Shown piece by piece: positions 1 to 9,662 of a DNA stretch of 64,000 nt. The notes beneath the pieces are model-generated. The model was not told where the DNA came from. It did no database searches and saw nothing but the letters and a program-made list of their open reading frames with translations. How positions within the stretch are numbered: position 1 is the first letter of the stretch; the number at the start of each line of letters is the position of its first letter. Both the position numbers and the translations under genes were made by a program. The stretch lies in the NCBI GenBank assembly GCA_030765605.1, contig JAVCCG010000059.1:1-64000 (forward strand). The letters run 5' to 3'. The DNA is from Candidatus Alcyoniella australis (GTDB lineage: Bacteria; Lernaellota; Lernaellaia; JAVCCG01; Alcyoniellaceae).

Positions 1-121
1 CCGGGCGGGGCGGCGAAAGGGACTTTCCCCCCGCGCCCCCCCTTCGGCTTTTTCCCCCCCCCCCCCCCCCCAAGTTCTACTGCCAAATAAAGCAAAAAAG
101 CTCAGAGAGCGACGCGGCGGA
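1..121. other. Low-complexity contig edge
   Basis: G- and C-rich homopolymer tracts, ending in an 18-nt C run at 54-71, followed by about 50 bases of ordinary sequence up to the stop codon of the first gene. No coding signal is visible. The composition differs from every other gap in the window, so an assembly or read-end artefact is more likely than biology. Confidence 0.6.
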
Positions 122-1708
<1,587 letters not shown>

Positions 1709-2212
1709 CTAGCGCTCCTGTTGATCGGTCGGCATGATCAAATATGAAATTAACTTATGTACGATAGCCGTGTGCAGCCATTAAATCAAGATGATTATCC
1801 GTTGAAAAATCAGTATACCGCGCATTGTTCATTACCCCCGGAAACATGATCGAGAATAAGAAAATCTTTTAACCGGGAGTAAGATCCTGATCATTGATTC
1901 GAGCAATGGATCATTGAAAATTGGTTTAGTTATATTGATAAGTGCCCTATCGGAATATCTAACCCAACTCCTGCCGTAAAAAATAATCTTGCTTTTTGCT
2001 TAAGTATCATTTCCAATTACAACACTACCTCAAGCATACTATCATGTATATTAGTTTATATACTTGTTTTTGATAATTATTATGTGTTGACGGCGCATTG
2101 AACTATTTTAAACTCAATCTGCAGCGGGATTGCCTCGCAATGTTGAGTTCAATAATTTATATTCATTCTTGGTCGGATAATGGAACATCGGACAATGCTG
2201 GAGCGTAATCAG
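1709..2212. other. AT-rich intergenic region
   Basis: About 500 bases between divergent genes. It is strikingly AT-rich from about 1735 to 2170 against a G+C-rich background. No ORF, tRNA or recognisable riboswitch was found. A short inverted repeat (AACTCAA / TTGAGTT) lies around 2112-2155, just upstream of the next gene. It probably holds promoters in both directions. Confidence 0.5.
1761..1789 (-). promoter_or_regulatory. Candidate sigma70-type promoter for the diguanylate cyclase
   Basis: On the minus strand TTGATT (1789-1784) and TATCGT (1766-1761) are separated by 17 nt, about 50 nt upstream of the start codon. Motif match only. Confidence 0.45.
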
Positions 2213-3730
2213 ATGGACAAGCAATTGATCGTGATCCTGTTGCTCCTCGCGGCTCTGGTCCTGATTATTCCAGCCTGTGATGAGCCGGCCGATGAGGACG
2301 ATGACGACGACGAGCAGCCGGTGGACGACGATGATGACGATACGGACGACGACGACGAGCAGCAGCAACGGGCGATCTCCCATGGCACGCTCCAGGATAA
2401 AATCCTCGGCTCGTGGGTCGGCCAGATGGCCGGCGTAACCTGGGGCGCGTCAACCGAGTTCCTCTACCCCGGCGTGATCATCCCCGAGAACGAGGTGCCG
2501 CAGTGGAATCCGGGGATGATCAACTACGGATTCATTCAAGACGACGTGTACGTCGAGATCCCGTTCATCGACGTAATGCGCGAGCACGGAGTCACCGCGA
2601 ACTGGTTGCTGTTCGGCGAGGCTTTCCGCGACACGAACTTCCCCCTGGCCCACGCCAACCTGGCGGCGCGCAAGAATCTGCGCAACGGCATCCCGGCCCC
2701 GGACTCGGGCCACTACGCGAACAACGAGCACTGCGACGACATCGACTGGCAGATCGAGTCCGACTTCGTCGGCACGCTTTGTCCGGGTCTGAACAACCAG
2801 GCGATCGAGATCGCCTGGCGCGCGGGCCACGTGATGAACTACGGCGACGGGGTGCTGGGCGGAGTTTTTATGGCCGCGATGCACGCCGAGTCGTTCTTTG
2901 CCCAAGATCTGGCGCAGATCATCGAGGCTGGACGCCAGGCCCTGCCCCCAGGCTCGAAGTATCGCGCCGTAGTCGAAGATATGTTGGATTGGCACGAACA
3001 AGGCCAAACCTGGGAGCAGTCGTGGCAACTGCTGCAGGATAAATGGGGTCACGACGACCGCTGCCCCGATTTCCAAAACCCGATCATGGACGCGCACAAC
3101 ATCGACGCCAAGCTCAACGGCGCCTACGTGCTGCTCGGTCTGCTCTACGGCGAGGGCGATCTGGAACGCTCGATGCTGATCAGCATGCGCTGCGGCCAGG
3201 ACAGCGACTGCAACCCCTCATCCGTGGGCGCGATCATTGGCAACTGGCTGGGCTACGGCGCGATCCCAGATCAATACAAGTCCGGCCTGCGCAGCACCGA
3301 GGTCTTCATGTTCACCGACTACACACTTGACCAGGCGATCGAGGCCAACCTCGAGCTGGCGCGCGAGGTGATGCTCGCCTCGGGATGCACTGTCCAAGGC
3401 GATGGCCAATCCGAGGTCTGGCTGATCCCGCCTGCCGAGCAGACCGTCCCGCCGATCCTCGAGCAGTGGCCGGTCGAATCCAACGCGCCGCCCGCACTCA
3501 GCGCCGCGATTGCTTCCCAGAACGGGCTGCGCGTGACGCTCAAGGCACAGGCCGAGGACGACGACGGCGTGCTGAACTTCCAGTGGTACTTCGGCGACCT
3601 GACCCGTGCGCAGGGCGAGCAGGTTGAGCACGCATACGCTGCGGCGGGAACCTATCAGGCCATTGCCTATGTCACCGATGGCGTGGGCAACACCTCATGG
3701 CAGGCCCTTGAGATCAGCGTCGCGCCCTAA
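2213..3730 (+). CDS. Secreted ADP-ribosylglycohydrolase-family lipoprotein with PKD domain
   Basis: A 505-aa protein. The ATG at 2213 is preferred over one at 2180 because GGAG sits 9 nt before it and the lipoprotein signal then starts properly; the lipobox ends IIPAC with Cys22. An Asp-rich tether follows (about residues 23-50). The main domain (about 58-400) resembles the ADP-ribosylglycohydrolase (DraG/PF03747) fold: an opening DKILGSWVGQMAG, an acidic pair QDD, the segment DDIDW, and the late metal-site motif GQDSDCNPSS. Family members remove ADP-ribose or hydrolyse related N- or O-glycosidic bonds using metal ions. A C-terminal PKD-like Ig fold (about 420-505, with FQWYFGD and TYQAIAYVTD) suggests extracellular adhesion or spacing. 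The substrate is unknown. An outer-surface location is unusual for the family. Confidence 0.82.
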   Translation: MDKQLIVILLLLAALVLIIPACDEPADEDDDDDEQPVDDDDDDTDDDDEQQQRAISHGTLQDKILGSWVGQMAGVTWGASTEFLYPGVIIPENEVPQWNPGMINYGFIQDDVYVEIPFIDVMREHGVTANWLLFGEAFRDTNFPLAHANLAARKNLRNGIPAPDSGHYANNEHCDDIDWQIESDFVGTLCPGLNNQAIEIAWRAGHVMNYGDGVLGGVFMAAMHAESFFAQDLAQIIEAGRQALPPGSKYRAVVEDMLDWHEQGQTWEQSWQLLQDKWGHDDRCPDFQNPIMDAHNIDAKLNGAYVLLGLLYGEGDLERSMLISMRCGQDSDCNPSSVGAIIGNWLGYGAIPDQYKSGLRSTEVFMFTDYTLDQAIEANLELAREVMLASGCTVQGDGQSEVWLIPPAEQTVPPILEQWPVESNAPPALSAAIASQNGLRVTLKAQAEDDDGVLNFQWYFGDLTRAQGEQVEHAYAAAGTYQAIAYVTDGVGNTSWQALEISVAP

Positions 3731-3824
3731 CCACTGATTATTACAGCCATAGCGGGAAATGACGACAGGCGATGCAATGGACTGCCGCCCATGAAGGCCG
3801 CTTGAGACGGCGAAAACCAAGTTT

Positions 3825-5315
3825 TTATCGACGGACCAAGTCCTTTCGGAAAAAGATCTTAACCCTCTGACTACTCATTCTCTTACCCTCAAACTCATGG
3901 ATCGGCCGATACTGGTCATCCACGAATTGCGAGAACTCGCCCTCCCAACGCTCCCTGATGCGCAGGTAGGACGCCGTATCAAGGAGAATGAAATCATATC
4001 CATTAATCGCCGTGACGGTCCTGAAGTCCCGGTGTTTGATGCGCTTTCTGCCGCCATAATGGCTGGCAATCGAGTAAGCTGCCACTATCGAATCCTCTTC
4101 GAGGATAAACCCCTCGATATTCTGAAGAATTTCGAGATCATCCTCAGAGAACGGCGGGTAATGCAATGAGTAATTTTTACTAATCGCCAAGTAAGGATCA
4201 TAAATTGCCGGATAGACCAAGCCGGCAACTAGGTTTCCGACGATCATCAGTCCCAACAGTGCCAATGCCGCCTGGTGTTTATTCCCCTCAAACCTCCTCA
4301 ACCCTTCAACGAGTAACAGTGCAACGGCCGCTATAACAGCAACTTGGTAGTGGCTGACCAACGACTGTTGGGCAAAATACACAGAGAGGCTGTTCATCAC
4401 GACGGTGGGAAGGGCCATCAACAGAATCAACAGCAGGCGTGGCAGTTGTCGGCCGAGCGGCAGCAGGATAAGAAGGGGGAAAAACAGCTGAGGAAGATAG
4501 GCCATCTTATCGGTTGTTTCAAATATCCTTGTCAAAGTGAAAACCGGCCTGATCGCCATGGTCTTCAGAATTTCCCCAATGCTTCCCCCAAACTCTCTAT
4601 ATCGCCAAGCATAGACGCCCCCCTCAGGCGATACCCAGGAATGCTGGTTTTGGAGAAAAGGCATGACAACGTAAACTGCCACGACAAACCAGACAATTGA
4701 TGTCGCCGCCACGATCAACCCTGCCCGACGACTCTCCTTCTGTAAAAGCCAGTAGAGGCTCAGCATGAAAGTGGTCAGGGCAACGTCCTCGCGCACTGAC
4801 AAGGCCGCGATTAAGGCTGCCAGTAACAGCAGCATCTTCTGCCTGCTTTGGAAGACAAAGAGCAATAAAAGAAACGGCAGGCAAAATACCAGGTCATGAA
4901 AGTTCGACAAAGCCAACCCTTGGGTGGCCGGATATACCAGAAAGGAGATGGACAGCAGCAGAGCAAGCCAAGGGTCCTTGAGCCTGATCAGAGCAAACCA
5001 GTAAAAAATCCCGGCCGCCACTGTCACCATGACCACGGTGGCAATCAGTAAAGTCTTGGCGCCGGGCGCCAGCCAGTAAGGGAGGAGAAGGATGTAAAGG
5101 AACGGCGACAAGTGGACGAAGAAATGTCTTCCCTCAATATCATTGGCCTGTTGCTGCCCTTGCAGGCTCATGTACAGAGTCTGCTCGAAAATCGCCAGGT
5201 CGTTCATTGGCGTGTAATGATCGTACCGCCTGCTCATCTCTGCGGAAAAGATGCAGGTGTAGCCGATGCACGCCAACACAAGTATGACAACCGTACAACG
5301 AGTCTTACTTTTCAT
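3825..5315 (-). CDS. DUF2079 family polytopic membrane protein
   Basis: A 496-aa integral membrane protein with about nine to eleven hydrophobic segments. It begins with a signal-anchor-like helix. An early loop carrying YDHYTPMNDLAIFEQTL, and then HFFVHLSPFLY, match the pattern of the DUF2079 family, which is related to GT-C-like membrane glycosyltransferases. The C-terminal ~100 residues are soluble (FILEEDSIVAAYSIASHYGG and onward). Function is not established; a role in lipid-linked sugar transfer is possible. Codon use is less G+C-rich than neighbouring genes, which may hint at separate acquisition. It stands alone between a plus-strand gene and the end of the long minus-strand cluster. 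Confidence 0.75.
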   Translation of the reverse strand: MKSKTRCTVVILVLACIGYTCIFSAEMSRRYDHYTPMNDLAIFEQTLYMSLQGQQQANDIEGRHFFVHLSPFLYILLLPYWLAPGAKTLLIATVVMVTVAAGIFYWFALIRLKDPWLALLLSISFLVYPATQGLALSNFHDLVFCLPFLLLLFVFQSRQKMLLLLAALIAALSVREDVALTTFMLSLYWLLQKESRRAGLIVAATSIVWFVVAVYVVMPFLQNQHSWVSPEGGVYAWRYREFGGSIGEILKTMAIRPVFTLTRIFETTDKMAYLPQLFFPLLILLPLGRQLPRLLLILLMALPTVVMNSLSVYFAQQSLVSHYQVAVIAAVALLLVEGLRRFEGNKHQAALALLGLMIVGNLVAGLVYPAIYDPYLAISKNYSLHYPPFSEDDLEILQNIEGFILEEDSIVAAYSIASHYGGRKRIKHRDFRTVTAINGYDFILLDTASYLRIRERWEGEFSQFVDDQYRPIHEFEGKRMSSQRVKIFFRKDLVRR

Positions 5316-5415
5316 GGTTCCTGAAACACGAATCCAGCCGGTTCACTCATTATGGTTCTGCTGCGGCGCGCAATCGACTCGCAACAACCGCGGATTGCAA
5401 CCCCGAGGCCATGCC

Positions 5416-5432
5416 CCCGGCTCTAAGCCGGG
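5416..5432. repeat. 3'-end hairpin, CCCGGC type
   Basis: Stem CCCGGC / GCCGGG around a 5-nt loop TCTAA. It overlaps the stop codon of the small gene at 5423. It belongs to the hairpin family that also occurs at 32100, 32180 and 47100. Confidence 0.6.
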
Positions 5433-5671
5433 CGGCGCATGCGCAAAAGATAGATGATCGGCACGGGCAGCACCAGCAGCATGCTTAGCAGCGAGAGGTG
5501 CCAGCCGTGTGAGATCAGATTGGTGTCCAGGGCGCGAATCCGATCATCGGGCGCGAGCAGCCCGCAGACGAACAGCCCGAACCAAAAATAGGTATAGAGC
5601 GCCACGTGCAGATGGTACTTTAAAAAACGCCCAATGGAGTTGATTGCGCCCTGCCCTGATTGATCCGCCAA
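5423..5671 (-). CDS. Small two-helix membrane protein
   Basis: An 82-aa protein with two predicted membrane helices (about residues 23-42 and 57-75) joined by a loop with DDRIRALDTN, and a basic tail LRMRRPA. The start is TTG at 5671. A strong GGAGG lies 4 nt upstream and no ATG or GTG fits, which supports translation. It begins 18 nt after the stop of the CruF-like gene and should be co-transcribed with it. Family not recognised. It could be an accessory subunit of the upstream membrane protein or the last gene of the ExbB/ExbD cluster. Confidence 0.6.
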   Translation of the reverse strand: MADQSGQGAINSIGRFLKYHLHVALYTYFWFGLFVCGLLAPDDRIRALDTNLISHGWHLSLLSMLLVLPVPIIYLLRMRRPA

Positions 5672-5689
5672 ACCACCTCCTAGTTCAAA

Positions 5690-6493
5690 CTAGATATTGG
5701 GCACTATCAGCAACAGTGCCAATATCGGGATATCGAGCAACACCAGCGCCCAGAGCACCGCGGTTTTGCGCCACTGGCTCCAGTGATTTTTAAATTCAAC
5801 GTAACGGAACTCGATTGTGAACGTGAAGACGAACACGAACCAGGCGATGAAGTTGATCAGGGGAATGCCCAGCACGCGCGTGGGATAGCGCAGGCCGTGG
5901 GGAAAAAACCCGGCGAAGAAATCGTGGACCGGGTTTTCCGGCGTTGTCAGGAAACGCAGGTTGTCGAAGTTGTACGCGTCGACCACTCCCGGTCCAATGG
6001 AGGTCACGTCCGGCAGGTATGGCACCCAGACCCACCAGTTGTAGACCGTGGCCAGCGGGTCCATCACCACGTCGACCACCAACGCCAGCAGCGCGTCGAT
6101 CAGCGCCAAGCACACCAGGGTCTTGAAGAACGAGCCGCGGAACAGGCGAAAGCGCTCGGTATCGAGTTGTCCGCCGTCGCGCTCGTAGGTCTCGAAGCTG
6201 CGGCGGCCGTAGACGATGCGGTTGGTAACCTCGATGATGATGTAGACCGTGGCGATCCACGACGCGGGATTGGCCACGGGCGTGGCCAGCACGTACCAGT
6301 GGAAACCGGGGTAGACGTAGGCGCCGGAGAGTACGCCGGTCGATTCGCAGCAGGCGGTCATAAAGAATCCGGCCGAGAACTCGCGCAGAGTGCGCGCGGC
6401 TCCGTGGGTCAGCCAGGAATGGATTAGGCAGACGACGAACAGACCGATCAGGCAGACCTCGAAAGCCGCCTTGAAGAATGCCGCCGTATCAAT
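5690..6493 (-). CDS. CruF-like carotenoid biosynthesis membrane protein (start uncertain)
   Basis: A polytopic membrane protein resembling the carotenoid biosynthesis family PF04240 (CruF/bisanhydrobacterioruberin hydratase). Matching features in order are a His-containing first helix (HSWLTHGA), CESTGVLSGAYVYPG, DVVMDPLA followed by NWWVWVP, and LGIPLINFIAWFVF. An ATG exists at 6361, but it would delete the conserved first helix and part of the E..G..SG motif. The frame is open upstream to a stop at 6524-6526. That extension contains no ATG, GTG or TTG; ATT at 6493 or ATC at 6502, downstream of a GGAG, are the only plausible starts. Hence a rare start codon or a sequence error. No other carotenoid genes are nearby, so its role may differ from hydration of a carotenoid. 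Confidence 0.6.
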   Translation of the reverse strand: MDTAAFFKAAFEVCLIGLFVVCLIHSWLTHGAARTLREFSAGFFMTACCESTGVLSGAYVYPGFHWYVLATPVANPASWIATVYIIIEVTNRIVYGRRSFETYERDGGQLDTERFRLFRGSFFKTLVCLALIDALLALVVDVVMDPLATVYNWWVWVPYLPDVTSIGPGVVDAYNFDNLRFLTTPENPVHDFFAGFFPHGLRYPTRVLGIPLINFIAWFVFVFTFTIEFRYVEFKNHWSQWRKTAVLWALVLLDIPILALLLIVPNI

Positions 6494-6532
6494 GCCGAAG
6501 ATCGTCGTACCAAGCTCCGTTGTCTATTTGGG

Positions 6533-8224
6533 CTAGTCGACGACGATCACCAGGCCGTATTTGACCTCCACGTCGAACCCTCCGAGGCTGGTGATTTTGA
6601 GCGAGACGCTGTAGAGGCCCGGATCCTCGTAGATGTAACTCGGGTTCATCTCGTAGCTGGTCTCGCCGTCGCCGAAGTCCCACTCGTACTCGTAGATTTC
6701 GCAGCCGATCATCGTCCAGCTGTCGTCGTAGAACTGGACCTCGAGCGGCGCCGGGCCATGGGTGTCGTAGGCCTCGAAATTGGCCTCGGGCTTGGGACAA
6801 TTGACCACGATGAATCCGGGTTTGCTCACCGAGGCCGTGCCGCCGGCGTTGGACGCGGCGAGCACCACGGCCTTTGGTCCTACGGTCTGGTAGGTGTGGA
6901 CCGGATCGACCACGTCGCGCACGCTGGCCCCGTCGCCGAACATCCACAGCCGATCGGTTACCGGGCAACCCTCGTCGGTCTGCGTGCGGTCGTAGAAACT
7001 CACGGTCAGCGGAGCCGGGCCGGAGTTGACGTCGGTGATGAAGTCCGGCGCGGGCGGCGCACAGGCGGTTTGGATCAAGGCCGACTTGGTCACGCGATAT
7101 TCCAAACCGTCCTCAGTGACCACGGTCAGGGTCACGTCGTATTCGCGGCCGCCGTGAAAAACGTGCACCGGGTTTTGCAGCGTGCTGTTGCCGCCGTCGC
7201 CGAAATCCCAGTACCAGCTGACGATCGGGCAGCGCGGATCGTAGGTCGTCATGTCGGTGAAGTAGACGGTCAGCGGCGAGACTCCCGCGACCTGCGAGGC
7301 CGAGAAGTCCGGCGCGGCCGGACCGCACATCACGTGGATCAGGCTGTTGCGCACCATGGTGTCCGATCCGCCCTCGTTGGTGACGGTCAACGACACGGTG
7401 TAGATCCCCGACTTGGCGAATGCGTGCGTGGGGTCGGAATCAAAGGACAGCTCTTCGCCGTCGCCGAAGTCCCACTCCCAGGTCTCGATCGGGCACTCGG
7501 GATACGGCACGGAGCGATCGAAGAACTGCAACAGCTCGCCGGGCTCGGCAGTCTGGGACTCGGGCTCGAAGTCGGCCTGGGGCACGGGGCATTGCACGAC
7601 AACCGGGCCGGTGACGGTGAACGCGCCGGCCCTGTTGAAGATCGTCAGCGAGACCTCGTACAGGCCCACGTCGCTGTAAATGTGCTCGATGATCTCGTCG
7701 CCGTATTCCTGCTTGCCGTCGCCCCAGATCCAGAGCCGCCCCTGCGGACCGCAGCCGTTTTTAAGTCGGGTCAGGTCGCGAAACTCGACGGTGTGCTCGG
7801 CCGGGCCGTGGACATTGCTGATGTACATCCGCACCTTGGCCGGCTGGCAGCGCTCGCGGTCGTTGACATCGTCGTCGTCATCGTCCCCGCAGCCCGAGCA
7901 GGACATGCCCTCGCCCAAACAGCCGCCGCCCAGCGATTCAAAGCTTAGCGGCGCGGCGTCATCGCTGTCGTCGTCAGGCGCCTGGTCGTTGGGATCCTGG
8001 TCGATGTCCTCCAGGTCGTCCGGGTCGGCCTCGACGATCATCGCGTCGTCGTCATCGTCCTCGTCGTCGTCATCGGCCAGCGGGTCGAACTCGAAGCCCT
8101 CGGACTCGACGATCAACGCGTCTTCCACGAGCAGAGCCGCTTTCTCGTCGCTCGCGGGAACCCAGGCGGAGGCGAGCAGCAGTGCGAGAAGCGACAGCCC
8201 GATCAACAGCTTGATTCTTCGCAT
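6533..8224 (-). CDS. Secreted protein with five PKD domains and Asp-rich tether
   Basis: A 563-aa exported protein with a signal peptide in the first ~25 residues. An acidic linker follows (about 45-95, many consecutive Asp). A Cys/Asp segment (CLGEGMSCSGCGDDDDDD) comes next, and then five tandem PKD (Ig-like) domains fill residues ~130-563. Each repeat shows the family core in the form W-W/F-GDG followed by H-Y/F-G-Y-V-L: WIWGDGKQ, WEWDFGDGEE, WYWDFGDGGN, WMFGDGAS and YEWDFGDGET. PKD arrays occur in surface layers, adhesins and secreted enzymes. No catalytic domain is present, so a structural or binding role is likely. It lies 31 bp downstream of exbD-like and is part of that operon. Confidence 0.88.
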   Translation of the reverse strand: MRRIKLLIGLSLLALLLASAWVPASDEKAALLVEDALIVESEGFEFDPLADDDDEDDDDDAMIVEADPDDLEDIDQDPNDQAPDDDSDDAAPLSFESLGGGCLGEGMSCSGCGDDDDDDVNDRERCQPAKVRMYISNVHGPAEHTVEFRDLTRLKNGCGPQGRLWIWGDGKQEYGDEIIEHIYSDVGLYEVSLTIFNRAGAFTVTGPVVVQCPVPQADFEPESQTAEPGELLQFFDRSVPYPECPIETWEWDFGDGEELSFDSDPTHAFAKSGIYTVSLTVTNEGGSDTMVRNSLIHVMCGPAAPDFSASQVAGVSPLTVYFTDMTTYDPRCPIVSWYWDFGDGGNSTLQNPVHVFHGGREYDVTLTVVTEDGLEYRVTKSALIQTACAPPAPDFITDVNSGPAPLTVSFYDRTQTDEGCPVTDRLWMFGDGASVRDVVDPVHTYQTVGPKAVVLAASNAGGTASVSKPGFIVVNCPKPEANFEAYDTHGPAPLEVQFYDDSWTMIGCEIYEYEWDFGDGETSYEMNPSYIYEDPGLYSVSLKITSLGGFDVEVKYGLVIVVD

Positions 8225-8255
8225 CCTCTGCTCCTTGCGTCCCCGCGCCCTTGCG

Positions 8256-8867
8256 CTATTGCTCCTCGGGCGCGGCGGGCTGGGTCAGCTCGTGTTCGGG
8301 CAGCTGGTCGTAGATATTCTCGTCCCCGCCGGTCTTGTCCACGTAGACCTTCCACTTGACCGAGGGGTCGATCAGCTCGTCCTTGATCAGCTCCTGCACC
8401 GCGATGTTGACCTGGAAGATCGTTCCATAGCGCGCGCGGTGGTCGGCGATCAGCCCCACATGCGGCAATGTAAACCGATGGTCCTGCTTCATCTGGTTGA
8501 TCTCTTCGATCACCTTCTTATAGGCCTGAGCCTCCTCGGTCGGCAGAAAGAGGTCTTTGTTTTTGGCAGGGTCGCAATACTCCTGGTAAGGGACCTCGAG
8601 CTCTTTGGAGTCAAAGCCGCGTAGCACCTCGCGCCTTTCGTGTCCGGCAAGTATCGCCACAGTGGACTTGTCGTCGATGATCAGCGTGATCAGCTCGGGC
8701 TCCTGCTCGTTGATCACCAGCTCGGGGTCTTTGTCGACCTTGGGCGGTACGATCAGGTCCTTCTGGACCTTAAACACGATCAGGGTCTGCGAGATGATGA
8801 AAAAGAACAGCAGGATGAAGATCAAGTCCTGTAGATTAAGATCCTCTTCCTCGATCAATCTGCCCAT
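8256..8867 (-). CDS. ExbD/TolR-family protein
   Basis: A 203-aa inner-membrane protein with a short cytoplasmic N-terminus and one membrane helix (about residues 13-33). The helix contains the Asp of NLQDLIFILLFFFI, equivalent in position to the proton-path Asp of ExbD/TolR. The periplasmic domain holds GLIADHRARYGTIFQVN, matching the C-terminal ExbD pattern. The segment between the helix and that motif is longer than in standard ExbD (about 140 aa in the family), so it may have a specialised contact. It starts 9 bp after the exbB-like gene; together they should form a proton-driven stator. Confidence 0.88.
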   Translation of the reverse strand: MGRLIEEEDLNLQDLIFILLFFFIISQTLIVFKVQKDLIVPPKVDKDPELVINEQEPELITLIIDDKSTVAILAGHERREVLRGFDSKELEVPYQEYCDPAKNKDLFLPTEEAQAYKKVIEEINQMKQDHRFTLPHVGLIADHRARYGTIFQVNIAVQELIKDELIDPSVKWKVYVDKTGGDENIYDQLPEHELTQPAAPEEQ

Positions 8868-8876
8868 GCCGTCCTC

Positions 8877-9662
8877 CTAGGCCCCGCTCTCGTACATCAC
8901 CGCCATGGGAATGCCGTGGATCTCGTCGCTGATGTTGTTCATCTTGGACAACAAATGATGGCGCATGATCGAGCCCATGATGCGAATAACGATGCCGAAG
9001 GCGCTGGTGATGATCGCGATCATCAGTGAGGTCTGAAGTTGGGCGAAAGTATCGGGGGTCATCTGCCCCTCGCTGAGCATCGCCACCGAGGAGACGTGGA
9101 ACGCCTGGATCAGACCCAGCAGTGTGCCGAAAAATCCGACGATCGGGCCCAGGCCGCTGAGCAGGGTGATCATGTTGATGCCGTCGGCGTGGCGGCCGTT
9201 GATGTTCTCGACCTTGACGCGGAAGTACTGCTCGAGCATGAACGGCTGCTTGATCGCGCTGGGCAGCACCGCGCTGATGATCTCGGAGAGGTAGTTGCCG
9301 TAGTGCGTCACCAGGTCGGCGGTCCGCTTGCGGAACGCGTCGATGTCGCCCATTACCGAGGGATCGCGCAGCACCTTGATCAGCTCGTCGCGTTGCTCCG
9401 GATCGTAGTAGCGCGGCCGGGTGAGCTTAAACAGGCTCAGGTAGGCCCAGTCGACGATCATGATGATCACCATCACGTACAGCGCGAAGATCGTCAGCAG
9501 GCCCAGCTTGTGCACGCCGGGCACGATGTACTCGGCGAGGAACGTCGAGTCGAGAATCTGCTGTTTGAACAGGCTGACGATAATCAGCACCGCCACCGAC
9601 ACGGCGATCACCCAAACGTTGAGCTGTTTGATCTTTACCTTTAACTGTTCACTGCGCCTCAT
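8877..9662 (-). CDS. MotA/TolQ/ExbB proton-channel family protein
   Basis: A 261-aa inner-membrane protein with hydrophobic segments at about residues 14-32, 52-74, 160-185 and 200-222. The third carries NMITLLSGLGPIVGFFGTLL and the fourth SLMIAIITSAFGIVIRIMG. These Gly/Thr-rich helices are the signature of the ExbB/TolQ channel. It pairs with the ExbD-like protein encoded next. Its 5' end overlaps the previous gene by 14 bp, so translation is probably coupled. The neighbours (a TonB-like protein, an outer-membrane protein, lipoproteins) suggest it energises a dedicated envelope complex. Confidence 0.92.
   Translation of the reverse strand: MRRSEQLKVKIKQLNVWVIAVSVAVLIIVSLFKQQILDSTFLAEYIVPGVHKLGLLTIFALYVMVIIMIVDWAYLSLFKLTRPRYYDPEQRDELIKVLRDPSVMGDIDAFRKRTADLVTHYGNYLSEIISAVLPSAIKQPFMLEQYFRVKVENINGRHADGINMITLLSGLGPIVGFFGTLLGLIQAFHVSSVAMLSEGQMTPDTFAQLQTSLMIAIITSAFGIVIRIMGSIMRHHLLSKMNNISDEIHGIPMAVMYESGA

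Noticed and set aside
7680-8624. Ser-rich plus-strand ORF
   Set aside because: Antisense of the Asp-rich tether and ExbD gene; composition comes from GAC/GAT complements.
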